DNA from: Anaerolineales bacterium
GTDB taxonomy: Bacteria; Chloroflexota; Anaerolineae; Anaerolineales; UBA4823
DNA length: 38,256 nucleotides
Direction: 5' to 3'
Assembly: GCA_016932955.1 (NCBI GenBank)
Contig: JAFGBV010000278.1
Coordinates: 1 to 38,256, forward strand
Shown: one piece after another, positions 7,401 through 15,916 of the stretch
How the letters are laid out: each line of letters begins with the position of its first letter
Position numbering within the stretch: position 1 is the first letter of the stretch
Program-made: the position numbers and the translations under genes
Notes under the pieces: model-generated
Database searches by the model: none
Told to the model about the DNA's origin: nothing
What the model saw: the letters and a program-made list of their open reading frames with translations, nothing else

Positions 7401-9854
7401 TCTCGCATTGCCGGTATGCTCATTTTCTCCTACCTGGTCTGGCTGGGCGGGTCGCTGCGCATCCCCGTCACCCGCCTGATGATCGGTCTCGTCTTGCTGG
7501 CGCTGGCGCTCTTTGGCGCTTACCTTGCTTACCGCAACCGCGACAGTCTGCGCCAGGAATGGCGCGAGCGTCGCACGTACTTCCTGCTCGTAGAGGGTCT
7601 CACACTGGCATTATTTGTGCTCATGCTGCTCATCCGCCTGGGTAATCCCGATTTGTGGCACCCTTACCATGGCGGCGAAAAGCCGATGGATTTTGCTTAC
7701 TTCAATGCCGTGCTCAAGAGTACCACTTTCCCGCCCTACGACCCCTGGTACGCTGGCGGCTATTTGAATTACTACTATTATGGTTTTATCTTTGTCGGCA
7801 TGCTGGTCAAGCTCCTGGGGATCGTGCCGGCTTTTGCCTATAACCTGATCTTGCCCACGTTGTTCAGTATGGTGGGCTTGGGTGCTTTTTCGCTCGCCTT
7901 CAACCTGCGCTCCGCCTCGCAGCGCCGCGCTGCCTCGAGCGACGATGCACTGGCAGAGATGGGTGATGCAGATAGAGACAGCCCTCCCTTCCTGTTCAAC
8001 CGCAAGGTTGTTCTGTCAGGCCTGACGGGGACGATTGCCATGCTTCTGCTGGGAAACCTGGGCACCCTGCGTATGATCTTGCGCGGCTATATGGTCCTCG
8101 GTATCCCCGAGGGGCTGACCGAGTCTACGCCCCTTCTGAGCCGGGTGGTGGGAGTCTTCAGCGGCTTGGCCAGGGTTGTGTTGCAAGGTGAGTCGCTCCG
8201 CTATTACATCGGCGATTGGTATTGGATCCCCAGCCGTGCCATCGCTGCCCTGGGCGATACTGAGGTGATCACCGAGTTCCCCTTGTTCACTTTCCTCTAT
8301 GGTGATATGCATGCCCACATGATTGCCCTGGTTATGGCGCTGCTGGTTTTGGCCTGGGCCGTATCCGTGGTGTTGGGCAAGGCGCGCTGGCCAGGCCTGC
8401 TGGCGGGCGCTTTGGGTTTCTTCATGGGAGGCCTGGCGATTGGTGCCCTCTACCCCACCAATCTTTCGGATATGTACACCTACCTGCCCATCGGCCTGGC
8501 TGCCCTGGCTTATGGCGTTTGGCGCTACGCCACCGAGCAGAGGACTCCCTGGCTCTCGCATCTCTCACCGGGTAGTAAGAGGATCGTTTTTATTGGCATT
8601 GCTGTGATCCTGATGGGCCTGCTGGTGTTGCTGTCTTTTGGTTTATTCCAGCCATACCGTGCCTGGTATGGTCAGCCCTACAGCGACTTGGGCATCTGGA
8701 AAGGCTCTCGCACCCCGCTGGGCGATTACCTGATTCACTGGGGCGCTTTCCTCTTCGTCATCGTCACCTGGATGCTCTGGGAGACGCGCGAGTGGATGGC
8801 GCACACCCCTCTCTCTGCACTGCGCAAGGTCAATTGGAGTGCGGTCTTGGGCTTGCTGGTGATCCTGATCATGGTGATCCTGCTGCTGGCGCTCCGCCAG
8901 CCAGATATAGATCAGAACCCTACCCTGGCAAACCTGCCTGTAGGGCGTGGCATACAGGTCGCCTGGCTAGCGCTGCCGTTGGCGGCATGGGCGGGGGTAT
9001 TGTTGCTGCGCCCGCAAATGCCGGATGTCCGGCGGCTGGTGTTGTTCTGGATCGGCACTGCTTTGCTGATCACGCTGGTGGTTGAAGTGGTGGTCGTGCA
9101 GGGCGATATCGGGCGCATGAACACCGTGTTTAAGTTCTACCTCCAGGCCTGGACCCTCCTGGCAATCAGCGCCGCCGCCGCTTTTGGCTGGCTGTTAATG
9201 GACTTGCGCCGCTGGCGTATGGGGTGGCGTATCTCCTGGCAGGTGATTTTGACCGCACTGGTCGTTTCTGCTGCTTTAGTTGGCTTCTTGGGCGGTGCAG
9301 CCAAGATCAAGAACCGCGTGAACGCTGCCTACGCTGACCTCCCTGCTGCTCCCCATACCCTGGACGGCATGGCCTACATGCCCTTTGCCAAATACTATGA
9401 GTCGCGCGCCGATGGCGAGCAGGGCCAGTGGATGGACTTGGCCCAGGATTATCAAGCCATCTGCTGGCTTCAGGAGAATGTTCAGGGCTCACCGGTGATT
9501 GCCGAAGCCCCCAATAATGGCCGTCAGTACCGTTGGTTCAGCCGTTATTCCATCTATACCGGTTTGCCGGGCGTGGTGGGTTGGGAATGGCACCAACAGC
9601 AACAGCGTGCCCTGAACCCCTCCGATTGGGTTACCCAGCGGGCGCGAGAATTAGACCAGTTTTACCTCACTATGGATACAGCCTATGTGACGGCGTTCCT
9701 GCGCGAATACGATGTCAGCTATATAGTGGTTGGACAGCTCGAGCGCATCTCCTACCCCGAGCTGAGCCTGCAGAAATTTGCCGATTTCAACGGTGTCTTG
9801 TGGCGTGAAGTTTACCGTGACCGCGACACGGTGATCTACGAGGTGATCAAGTGA
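4425..9854 (+). CDS. Giant fusion: GT39-like module + extracytoplasmic region + Chlor_Arch_YYY (DUF2298) module
   Basis: This is a roughly 1809-aa polytopic membrane protein. I start it at the ATG at 4425; an in-frame TTG at 4410 adds five residues, and neither has a clear Shine-Dalgarno. Residues 25-470 form a GT-C module with a YLHPDERFL loop (D53, E54) and many helices. Residues 475-950 are hydrophilic and beta-rich, with repeated 'PITLDPGVTYQLELAIEA'-like segments and probably lie outside the membrane. From about residue 960 a second membrane module matches the Chlor_Arch_YYY/DUF2298 family. It contains GGEKPMDFAYFNAVLKS, the diagnostic YYYYG (1116-1120), EFPLFTFLYGDMHAH and RMNTVFKFY (from M1565). 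The stop overlaps the GTG start of the next gene by 4 nt, and that gene encodes a stand-alone paralogue of the second module. The family's function is unknown; glycosyl transfer is an inference. Confidence 0.85.
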   Translation: MIEPTLPSTPASKPRSNLRSWLYDILLVLILLAGLLLRLAGTNWGEYQYLHPDERFLVWVGSDIAPVENLSDYFDTANSSLNPHNRGHGFYVYGTLPMFLTRYVVEWVYGHSGFQEMTDVGRPLSAVADLLTVYLVYLVAARVYNKRAALLAAAFSAFAVLQIQQAHFFTMDTFINLFTLLAVYFAVRVAGEAWGGGITARTSEAGESAPRPRSFLQRSFFWLSIGFGFALGCAVASKLNAAPVAVLLPLAFGLVMWKTPATERPRRILDAFGYLVLAAVVSLLVFRLFQPYAFSGPGFFGLKPNPAWVQNIIDQRDQAAGDIDFPPALQWARRPVWFSFQNLTLWGLGLPLGILAWAGFLWAGWRMLKGEWQRHILLWGWTALYFTWQSLQFNPTMRYQLPVYPMLAIFAGWVVVALYEHQAAGGSKWWLPSRWARLAALVIGISALVATGMYALAFSSIYTRPITRVAASHWIYQNVPGPINLRIQTEDDLYNQPLPITYGSVISPGKPLVTAFVPKQGGLLSEVYLHHVSEQEIDAEIPITVEFASMSDGSGAPVQWDASVNRVSSENLAMKEHVLYLDPPLTLEKENVYFLTFSTSGPQPVIDLCGAVVLVIDAQTGPVLQTLPGQSDCVVQAQVPYDLLFVAQESGTVSFIYFDQAKDVTPSVEPMTLSLHISPTGDERLAAEASLTANFSPAEDGLGAGYHLTIEPPITLDPGVTYQLELAIEAGQGALAVQGAGLANEGDWDDGLPLRVDGYDGFGGIYPSGLDFQAYWDDNPEKLERFLRIYDQAEYIVITSNRQWGTLPRLPERFPLMADHYRYLLGCPEQYTIEWCYRVAQPGMFQGQLGFELVAVFQSDPTLGPIQINDQFAEEAFTVYDHPKVFIFQKTEAYDSYQARALLEVIDFNQVIHVTPKKAPDYPATMILPTDRLDEQRAGGTWSDLFNVAALQNRFQVLGIILWYLSVAFLGLIAYPLLRLALPGLPDRGFPLSRIAGMLIFSYLVWLGGSLRIPVTRLMIGLVLLALALFGAYLAYRNRDSLRQEWRERRTYFLLVEGLTLALFVLMLLIRLGNPDLWHPYHGGEKPMDFAYFNAVLKSTTFPPYDPWYAGGYLNYYYYGFIFVGMLVKLLGIVPAFAYNLILPTLFSMVGLGAFSLAFNLRSASQRRAASSDDALAEMGDADRDSPPFLFNRKVVLSGLTGTIAMLLLGNLGTLRMILRGYMVLGIPEGLTESTPLLSRVVGVFSGLARVVLQGESLRYYIGDWYWIPSRAIAALGDTEVITEFPLFTFLYGDMHAHMIALVMALLVLAWAVSVVLGKARWPGLLAGALGFFMGGLAIGALYPTNLSDMYTYLPIGLAALAYGVWRYATEQRTPWLSHLSPGSKRIVFIGIAVILMGLLVLLSFGLFQPYRAWYGQPYSDLGIWKGSRTPLGDYLIHWGAFLFVIVTWMLWETREWMAHTPLSALRKVNWSAVLGLLVILIMVILLLALRQPDIDQNPTLANLPVGRGIQVAWLALPLAAWAGVLLLRPQMPDVRRLVLFWIGTALLITLVVEVVVVQGDIGRMNTVFKFYLQAWTLLAISAAAAFGWLLMDLRRWRMGWRISWQVILTALVVSAALVGFLGGAAKIKNRVNAAYADLPAAPHTLDGMAYMPFAKYYESRADGEQGQWMDLAQDYQAICWLQENVQGSPVIAEAPNNGRQYRWFSRYSIYTGLPGVVGWEWHQQQQRALNPSDWVTQRARELDQFYLTMDTAYVTAFLREYDVSYIVVGQLERISYPELSLQKFADFNGVLWREVYRDRDTVIYEVIK

Positions 9855-12523
9855 CCGCCATTTTAATTCCTGTGCTGATCTGGTGGCTCATCCTCCAGGC
9901 GTTGGGCTGGCTGGCGCTGCCAATCGCTATGCGTATCTTTCGCTGGCTGCCAGATCGCGGCTACATCTTCAGCAAAACCCTGGGCTTGTTGCTTGCCTCG
10001 TATATCCTCTGGCTGGGTGCCTCAACTGGTTTGCTGCACAATAACCTGTCTGGGATTATCTTTTCTGTCATTGTTCTCGCCGGCATCTCTGCCTGGCTCT
10101 ACTTCCGCGGCGGCGAAGAGCCTGGTCGGGGGATTGATGTGCTCGCATTCCTGCGCCGCAATGGCAAGCTGATTGTAATCGTCGAGGTGCTCTTTGCCGT
10201 GGCGCTGCTCTTTTGGGCTTTCCTGCGTGCCTACGCCACATTCAAGATCGACAACGCTGGCGGCGAGAAATTCATGGAGATTGCCTTCCTCAATGCCATC
10301 CTGCGCAGCGATTCTTTTCCCCCGCACGATCCCTGGCTCTCTGGCTTTGCCATTTCCTATTACTACTTTGGTTATGTGATGATGGCGATGCTCACCCGTC
10401 TTTCTGGTGTAGCCAGCGGGGTGGGCTTTGATCTCTATGATGCCTTGCTCTTCGCCCTCACTGTGCTGGGCACCTTTGGTGTGGTCTATAACCTGGTCGC
10501 CTCTGCCATCCGCCGCTCCCAGTCTTCTTCTGCGCAGCCTTCCCAGCCTCCCACGTCCGCCCTGGCATCCGGCGCTCTGGGTGTCTTACTGGTGGTGGTG
10601 ATGGGCAATCTTCACGGCGTATGGGAGTCGCTCCGCGCCCGCGGCATCTTGCCCGAAAGTTTCTGGCAGTGGCTGGCAATCCCCGAGCTGGCCAGCGTAC
10701 CACCGAATGGCACCTGGTATCCGGGCGTAAACCCCTGGGGCGGCTGGTGGTGGCGGGCTTCGCGCGTGCTGAATGATGTGAACTTGGTCGGGCAGCCGAT
10801 GGGAGTGCAGCCTATCAATGAGTTCCCCTTCTTTAGCTTCTTGCTCGGTGATAACCATCCCCATGTACTGGCATTGCCTTTTGTGCTCCTGGCAATTGCC
10901 CTGGCCTTCAACTTCTTGCGCCGCCAGTTCCTGCGCGGGCAGGTCGAGCTGGTTGAAGGTGAAGAAGCCGCCCCTCCTCCTGCCTGGTGGAACCCTGTTG
11001 CCTATGCCCTGGAGAAGGATTATTTCCTGTTCTTCGCCTCTGCAATCATGATTGGCGCGTTAGGTTTCCTCAACACCTGGGATATGCCCATTTATTGGGG
11101 ATTGCTGCTCCTGGCTTATACCATCGGCGCGGCTGCCGCGCAGGGCCGCCTGGATCGCCCGCTGCTCTCCCGCGCTGTCTCGCTTGGCCTTGGTTGGGCG
11201 CTGGTTTGTGGGCTGCTCTACATCTTCTTCTACCTTTCCTTTGATTCTCAAGCCAGCGGCATTTTACCGTATATTTTCCCTCCCACCCGCCTGCCGCAGT
11301 ACCTGACCATGTTCGGCACATTCATCGTCATCCTGCTCTGCTTTTTGGCCTTCTACCTGGCGTGGCAGGCTCAATCGCAGGCTGGCATCCTGCGCCAGGC
11401 TGGCGCCTGGTGGCTGCGCATGGCCGCGTTGTGGGCGGCGCTTTTCATCCTCATTCTGCTCTTCATCGCCTTGCTGGGAGTGATTGCCCCTGACCCCTTG
11501 CAGCAGCCGGTTGTCCAGCAGGCCACCGGCGGGCTGGGCTTGGTCGACGCGCTGCAAGCCAGCCTGGTGGCGCGCTTGCGCAATCCCTGGTTGTTTTTGC
11601 TCTGCACGGCTATGATGGGCATATCCCTTGCTATCTCTCTCGCCTCAATGGGCGGCAGCAACCCTGGCATAGCGCAGGGTGATCCCGGAGCGGCGGGTGC
11701 TGACCCGCAGGCCGGCGCAGAGCCTTTGAAGGCATCTCCAAAAGGCGCTGCTCTGACGGATCAATTTGTATTTCTGCTCATTTTTATCGGCATTGCCCTC
11801 ACCTTTGTGGTAGAGTTCATTTACCTGCGCGACACCTTTGGCGTGCGCATGAATACCGTGTTCAAGTTCTATTATCAAGGCTGGGTGATGATGGGCTGCG
11901 CCAGCGCCTATGCAGTCTGGTGGCTGCTCAACCACATTCGCCAGGCTATCGTTCGTTTCCTTTTCTCTGCCGTGGTGTTGATTCTGATGTCAGCCGGGCT
12001 GCTCTTTACCGTGATGGGCATTCACAGCCGCGCCGATGCTTTCCAGGGCATTCCTAACCTGGATGGAGCAAGCAATATTGCGAAGAACCACCCTGAGGAT
12101 TGGGCTGCCATCGAATGGTTAATTGCCAATGCCCGGTCAGGTATGGGCGGCGGCGCGCCGGTGATCCTGGAAGCACCGGGCGATTCCTACGACTATGAGG
12201 GCCGTATCAGCGCCTTCACCGGTTACCCAGCAGTGCTGGGCTGGGCTCTTCATGAGAGCCAGTGGCGCGGTAGCTATGATGAGCAGGCCCTGCGCGAGCC
12301 AGATATCCGCACCATTTACACCACTTCGGATGCGCAGGAAATGCTGCAACTCCTGCACAAGTGGAATGTTCGCTATGTGATCTTAGGTTTCTCGGAGATG
12401 AATTACTTGCGCTTGCAATGCATGCAGGTGCATTGCAACCTTTCTGCAGCGCTGAGAAAGTTTGATTTTGCCCTCGAGCCGGTGTTTGTCCAGGGTGAGA
12501 CGGTGATCTATCGTGTTCCCTGA
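9851..12523 (+). CDS. Chlor_Arch_YYY / DUF2298 membrane protein
   Basis: This 890-aa very hydrophobic protein covers the full length of the YYY family (about 700-900 residues). It starts at a GTG that overlaps the preceding stop (GTGA), so translation is likely coupled. Motifs shared in order with the C-terminal module of the preceding fusion are GGEKFMEIAFLNAILRS, FPPHDPW, YYYFG (170-174), NEFPFFSFLLGDNHPH, RMNTVFKFYYQGW (from M667) and GWALHESQWR. The C-terminal 150 residues are soluble, with a DSYDYEGRISAFTGYPAVLGW segment and a cysteine pair near the end. It is probably a GT-C-type envelope enzyme working with the fusion protein. Function is inferred only from topology, motifs and neighbours. 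Confidence 0.85.
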   Translation: MTAILIPVLIWWLILQALGWLALPIAMRIFRWLPDRGYIFSKTLGLLLASYILWLGASTGLLHNNLSGIIFSVIVLAGISAWLYFRGGEEPGRGIDVLAFLRRNGKLIVIVEVLFAVALLFWAFLRAYATFKIDNAGGEKFMEIAFLNAILRSDSFPPHDPWLSGFAISYYYFGYVMMAMLTRLSGVASGVGFDLYDALLFALTVLGTFGVVYNLVASAIRRSQSSSAQPSQPPTSALASGALGVLLVVVMGNLHGVWESLRARGILPESFWQWLAIPELASVPPNGTWYPGVNPWGGWWWRASRVLNDVNLVGQPMGVQPINEFPFFSFLLGDNHPHVLALPFVLLAIALAFNFLRRQFLRGQVELVEGEEAAPPPAWWNPVAYALEKDYFLFFASAIMIGALGFLNTWDMPIYWGLLLLAYTIGAAAAQGRLDRPLLSRAVSLGLGWALVCGLLYIFFYLSFDSQASGILPYIFPPTRLPQYLTMFGTFIVILLCFLAFYLAWQAQSQAGILRQAGAWWLRMAALWAALFILILLFIALLGVIAPDPLQQPVVQQATGGLGLVDALQASLVARLRNPWLFLLCTAMMGISLAISLASMGGSNPGIAQGDPGAAGADPQAGAEPLKASPKGAALTDQFVFLLIFIGIALTFVVEFIYLRDTFGVRMNTVFKFYYQGWVMMGCASAYAVWWLLNHIRQAIVRFLFSAVVLILMSAGLLFTVMGIHSRADAFQGIPNLDGASNIAKNHPEDWAAIEWLIANARSGMGGGAPVILEAPGDSYDYEGRISAFTGYPAVLGWALHESQWRGSYDEQALREPDIRTIYTTSDAQEMLQLLHKWNVRYVILGFSEMNYLRLQCMQVHCNLSAALRKFDFALEPVFVQGETVIYRVP

Positions 12524-12565
12524 CCTCAGACCTGGCTCTGGGCGGTGTGTCATTTGGGTGTGGCT

Positions 12566-14350
12566 ATGATGCGATCAAAATACTTTACCTTTGAACATCT
12601 TCTCTATTTGCTGGCTCTCCTGCTTGCCTTGGCCTTACGTCTTTATCGCTTGGGCGCAGCGCCGCTGGCTGACTATGAAGCGCAATGGGCTTTGCAGGCG
12701 TTGGGGCTGGTGAAGGATCAGGCTGGTGCTGTAGGCGCTCAGCCGTTGTATATTCTCTATACCTCCCTGCTCTTTGCCTTGCTTGGCAGCACCAATTTTC
12801 TCGCCCGTTTGCTCCCCGCCCTGGCGGGAAGCTTGCTGGTGCTTGTGCCCTTGTTCTACTACCCCTGGCTGGCAAAGACGCCTGTATTGCGCTATGCAGG
12901 CGTGATTCTTGCTTTCGGCCTCGCTATTGACCCTGGCTTGCTGGCTCTCTCTCGCCTGGCAGGCGGTTCCACACTGGCAATATTGTTCGTTCTGCTGGCT
13001 TTGGCGCTGATCCTGCGCCAGAAGCCGGTCTGGGCTGGTGTTTCTGCTGCCCTGGCTTTGCTTTCTGGCCCGGCGGTTCTGCAGGGCGTTCTGGGCCTGC
13101 TGATCTTCTGGGGGCTTGCCAGGCTGCTGCGGTCACGCCTTTCGCCCGAGAAGCCTTTGACGACCATTCGCGAGGGCGATGGACAGCCACAGGAATTTGG
13201 CCTTTCCATTTCCTCGCTGCGCGGCGGGCTGATTGCCTTGGGAGTGACCCTGGTGCTGGCGGGCACCTTCTTCCTGCGCTTCCCACAGGGCCTGGGCGCC
13301 CTGGTCAGCACACTGCCTGCCTATGGGCAAGGTTTCATCAACCCTCCCCTCCTGGCGACTTTGGGTTCCCCCGCCCTGGTGCTTCTCTACCAGCCGCTCA
13401 CCCTCCTGATCTACCATTCCCTGCCCTTGCTGTTCGGCCTGGTTGCTGTATTGCGTGCATGGCTTCCTCAAGCGTTCTCTTTCGAGGCGCAGCATTCCCG
13501 GCTACTCAGCCTCTGGTTAGTGGCGGCTCTGGTGTTGGCATTGCTCTATCCTGCCCGCCAGGTAGGAGACCTGGCCTGGGCGCTGCTGCCACTCTGGGCG
13601 CTGGCTGCGTTAGAGTTGTCGCACCACCTGGGACAGGCAGAGCAGAGAATGTCGAAGTGGGTAGCGGCAGGGTTGGCCGCGCTGCTGTTGCTGATGGCTG
13701 CCATCCTGCAGTTCAACCTGTCTGGTCTGTCGCGTTTTGAGATCAGCCCCCTGTTATTCTGGGCAATGCTGGGCGGGGTGCTCCTCTTTGCTGCTGCAGC
13801 CATTGCGCTGATAGGATTTGGCTGGTCGTGGAACGCCGCTCGTCTGGGGGCAATGTGGGGCGTGTGCCTGGTGTTGTTGGTCGGAATGATTGTAACCGGT
13901 TGGCGCGTGGCGCAGCTTAACCCCAATGGCGCGCAAGAGCTTTTGAATGTGCCCCCGGCCGCCGGGCAGGTGGATTTAATGATCACAACCTTGAAAGATC
14001 TCTCTATCTGGCAAACCCACCAGCAAACAGATATCGAGGTCTGGTCGATGGTTGATTTGCCATCGTTACGCTGGGCGCTGCGAGATTTTGCCCAGGCGCG
14101 TTTCGTTTCTGGCCTCACTGCCAGTGACTCACCCCCTGTAGTGATCACATTGCAGGATGATGAGACTCCTATGCTTGCCCAGGCCTATCGCGGGCAGGAT
14201 TTCATATGGACGCAGAATCCGGGCTGGCAGGGTTTGTTGCCCGAAGATATCGCAGCCTGGCTGGCTAATCGCCAGGCACCGCTGGCTTTACAAAGGGTCG
14301 TGCTCTGGGCGCGGGTGGATGTCTTCCCCGATGGGGCAGCAGGTCAATGA
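12566..14350 (+). CDS. GT39-like polytopic membrane protein (divergent)
   Basis: This 594-aa membrane protein resembles the ArnT/PMT_2 group. I use the ATG at 12566; a second ATG follows at 12569 and a GTG at 12545, none with a strong Shine-Dalgarno. The N-terminal helix LLYLLALLLALALRLYRL leads into the acidic loop PLADYEAQWAL (D36, E38), the expected catalytic position in GT-C enzymes. Long Leu/Ala-rich helices follow, with one short hydrophilic loop around residues 200-215. The C-terminal outside region (about 460-594) is soluble, with QQTDIEVWSMVDLPSLRWALRD segments. It is more divergent than the other GT39-like proteins here and could be a partner subunit instead of an enzyme. It closes the run of four GT-C-like genes. 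Confidence 0.7.
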   Translation: MMRSKYFTFEHLLYLLALLLALALRLYRLGAAPLADYEAQWALQALGLVKDQAGAVGAQPLYILYTSLLFALLGSTNFLARLLPALAGSLLVLVPLFYYPWLAKTPVLRYAGVILAFGLAIDPGLLALSRLAGGSTLAILFVLLALALILRQKPVWAGVSAALALLSGPAVLQGVLGLLIFWGLARLLRSRLSPEKPLTTIREGDGQPQEFGLSISSLRGGLIALGVTLVLAGTFFLRFPQGLGALVSTLPAYGQGFINPPLLATLGSPALVLLYQPLTLLIYHSLPLLFGLVAVLRAWLPQAFSFEAQHSRLLSLWLVAALVLALLYPARQVGDLAWALLPLWALAALELSHHLGQAEQRMSKWVAAGLAALLLLMAAILQFNLSGLSRFEISPLLFWAMLGGVLLFAAAAIALIGFGWSWNAARLGAMWGVCLVLLVGMIVTGWRVAQLNPNGAQELLNVPPAAGQVDLMITTLKDLSIWQTHQQTDIEVWSMVDLPSLRWALRDFAQARFVSGLTASDSPPVVITLQDDETPMLAQAYRGQDFIWTQNPGWQGLLPEDIAAWLANRQAPLALQRVVLWARVDVFPDGAAGQ

Positions 14351-14384
14351 TGCCCGCGGAGCCGACCATATCAGGGAGAGAAGG

Positions 14385-15086
14385 ATGAAAGCGGTTAGCA
14401 TCATTGCAATTGACGGCCCGGCGGCTTCTGGGAAATCAACCCTTGGCCAGCGCTTGAGCCAGGCCTTGGATTATCTTTACTTTGATACGGGTGTTATGTA
14501 CCGCGCCATCACCTGGGAGGCGCTGCAGCGCGGCGTCTCAATTGATGATGAGCCCGCTATCACTGCTTTGGCAGAGCGGATCCGGATTGATGTTCGCCCA
14601 CCCTCCTGTAGTGATAGCAGAGCCTATGATGTTTGGGTGGAGGAACGCGATATCACCTGGGATATCCGCCGCCCTGAGGTGGATGCGAATGTGTCACCGG
14701 TCTCGGCGTATCCGGGTGTGCGGCGGGCGATGTCGGCGCAGCAGCGCCGAATCGGCCTGCGTGGGAACGTGGTGATGGTCGGACGCGATATTGGCACAGT
14801 GGTGCTGCCTGAAGCGCATCTGAAGATCTACCTCGATGCCTCTGCCGAAGTGCGCGCCCGGCGGCGTTACCAGGAGCTGCTCGACCGCAGCCAGCCAGCA
14901 GATTACGAACAGATCCTTGCCGGTGTGCGTAAGCGCGATCAGATTGACTCAACCCGCCAGGTGGCCCCGCTCCGCCCAGCAGAGGATGCCGTCATCCTCG
15001 ATTCCGATCATCTCAACGCCGATCAGGTATTAGAAAATGTGCTGCAACTGATAGATCAGAAACGGCAAAGCCTGGGAGCAGCCTGA
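14385..15086 (+). CDS. cmk: Cytidylate kinase
   Basis: This cytosolic enzyme phosphorylates CMP and dCMP to the diphosphates, using ATP. The 233-aa length is typical. The P-loop GPAASGKST lies at residues 11-19, followed by LDYLYFDTGVMYRAI, the CMP-binding segment of the family. The segment VGRDIGTVVLPEAHLKIYLDAS is also characteristic, as is the basic LID-like stretch ARRRYQELLDRS. I chose the ATG at 14385 because GGGAGAG sits just upstream and the sequence begins directly at the first beta strand; longer in-frame starts run into the preceding gene. The stop overlaps the plsC start by one base (TGATG), a cmk-plsC order also seen in other bacteria. Confidence 0.95.
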   Translation: MKAVSIIAIDGPAASGKSTLGQRLSQALDYLYFDTGVMYRAITWEALQRGVSIDDEPAITALAERIRIDVRPPSCSDSRAYDVWVEERDITWDIRRPEVDANVSPVSAYPGVRRAMSAQQRRIGLRGNVVMVGRDIGTVVLPEAHLKIYLDASAEVRARRRYQELLDRSQPADYEQILAGVRKRDQIDSTRQVAPLRPAEDAVILDSDHLNADQVLENVLQLIDQKRQSLGAA

Positions 15087-15823
15087 TGGCAGTGAGAAGC
15101 ATCGAACAAGATCGCCCATTGCTCCGCCGTTATGACCATGCCCACTTCGAAAAACGGCGTCGGTTTTTACGTTTTCTCATCCGCACAATTGGTTTTAAAT
15201 TCTTGGTGCGCCTTGAAAGGGTTGAGGGGTTAGAGAATATCCCCAAAACAGGTCCGGCTATCTTGATGATGAACCATATCGCCTTCGTGGATTCGCTTGC
15301 CGTGCTGCACCTAACGCCGCGTAATATCATCCCCATGGCAAAAATCGAGGTATACGATTACCCAGTGATTGGTATCTTTCCTCGTCTTTGGGGGGTGATC
15401 CCGGTGCGGCGCGAGGAAGTGGACCGCCGTGCCATCCAGGGGGCCCTGGATGTACTGCGGGAGGGAGAGATCATCCTGCTCGCGCCTGAAGCCACGCGTC
15501 ACCCTCAATTGGAGCAGGGCAAAGAAGGCGTTGCGTACCTGGCTGCTCGCTCAGGAGCGCCTATTGTGCCCGTGGCTGTGGAGGGCACCGAAGGCTTGCC
15601 AACATTCCGCTTTTCGCGGCGCTGGCGAGAGCCCGGCGTACAGGTGCGTTTCGGCGAGCCTTTCTCCTATTTGCCAGACCTGGGTCGCCTGGATCGTGCT
15701 CTGCTACGCAAAATGACCGACGAGGCACTGTATATTCTGGCCGCAATGCTTCCTGAAAAACGCCGCGGTTATTACGCAGATCTATCTCTGGCCACGCGTG
15801 ACACGATTGCAAAGCCTGCCTGA
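15086..15823 (+). CDS. plsC: 1-acyl-sn-glycerol-3-phosphate acyltransferase
   Basis: This 245-aa enzyme acylates lysophosphatidic acid to phosphatidic acid at the cytosolic membrane face. The catalytic HX4D motif is NHIAFVDS (H64, D69). The substrate-phosphate motif, usually EGTR, appears as PEATRHP (E135, R138), an acceptable variant. A conserved VPVAVEGTE strand follows. A hydrophobic stretch around residues 27-42 (FLRFLIRTIGFKFLV) may anchor it to the membrane. It is translationally coupled to cmk through a TGATG junction. There is a 93-bp gap before the sensor kinase gene, which contains a -10 box. Confidence 0.9.
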   Translation: MAVRSIEQDRPLLRRYDHAHFEKRRRFLRFLIRTIGFKFLVRLERVEGLENIPKTGPAILMMNHIAFVDSLAVLHLTPRNIIPMAKIEVYDYPVIGIFPRLWGVIPVRREEVDRRAIQGALDVLREGEIILLAPEATRHPQLEQGKEGVAYLAARSGAPIVPVAVEGTEGLPTFRFSRRWREPGVQVRFGEPFSYLPDLGRLDRALLRKMTDEALYILAAMLPEKRRGYYADLSLATRDTIAKPA

Positions 15824-15878
15824 TGTCTTACCAATGAGAATCGCAAAGGCTGTTTTTCAAGCGCCTGGACGCTTTTCA

Positions 15879-15887
15879 TTGTATAAT
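15879..15887 (+). promoter_or_regulatory. -10 box for the sensor kinase gene
   Basis: TTGTATAAT ends 29 nt before the ATG at 15917. There is no convincing -35 hexamer at 16-18 bp. The same TTG/GTG-TATAAT context recurs at 19966 and 23560. Transcription would start near 15894. Confidence 0.45.
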
Positions 15888-15916
15888 CCAGGCACGCCTC
15901 TTGCACAATCCTGGTT

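Noticed and set aside
12413..12438. 10-bp inverted repeat with a 6-nt spacer near the end of the 890-aa YYY gene
   Set aside because: Roughly one such repeat is expected by chance in a window this size, and it lies in coding sequence (LQCMQVHC).
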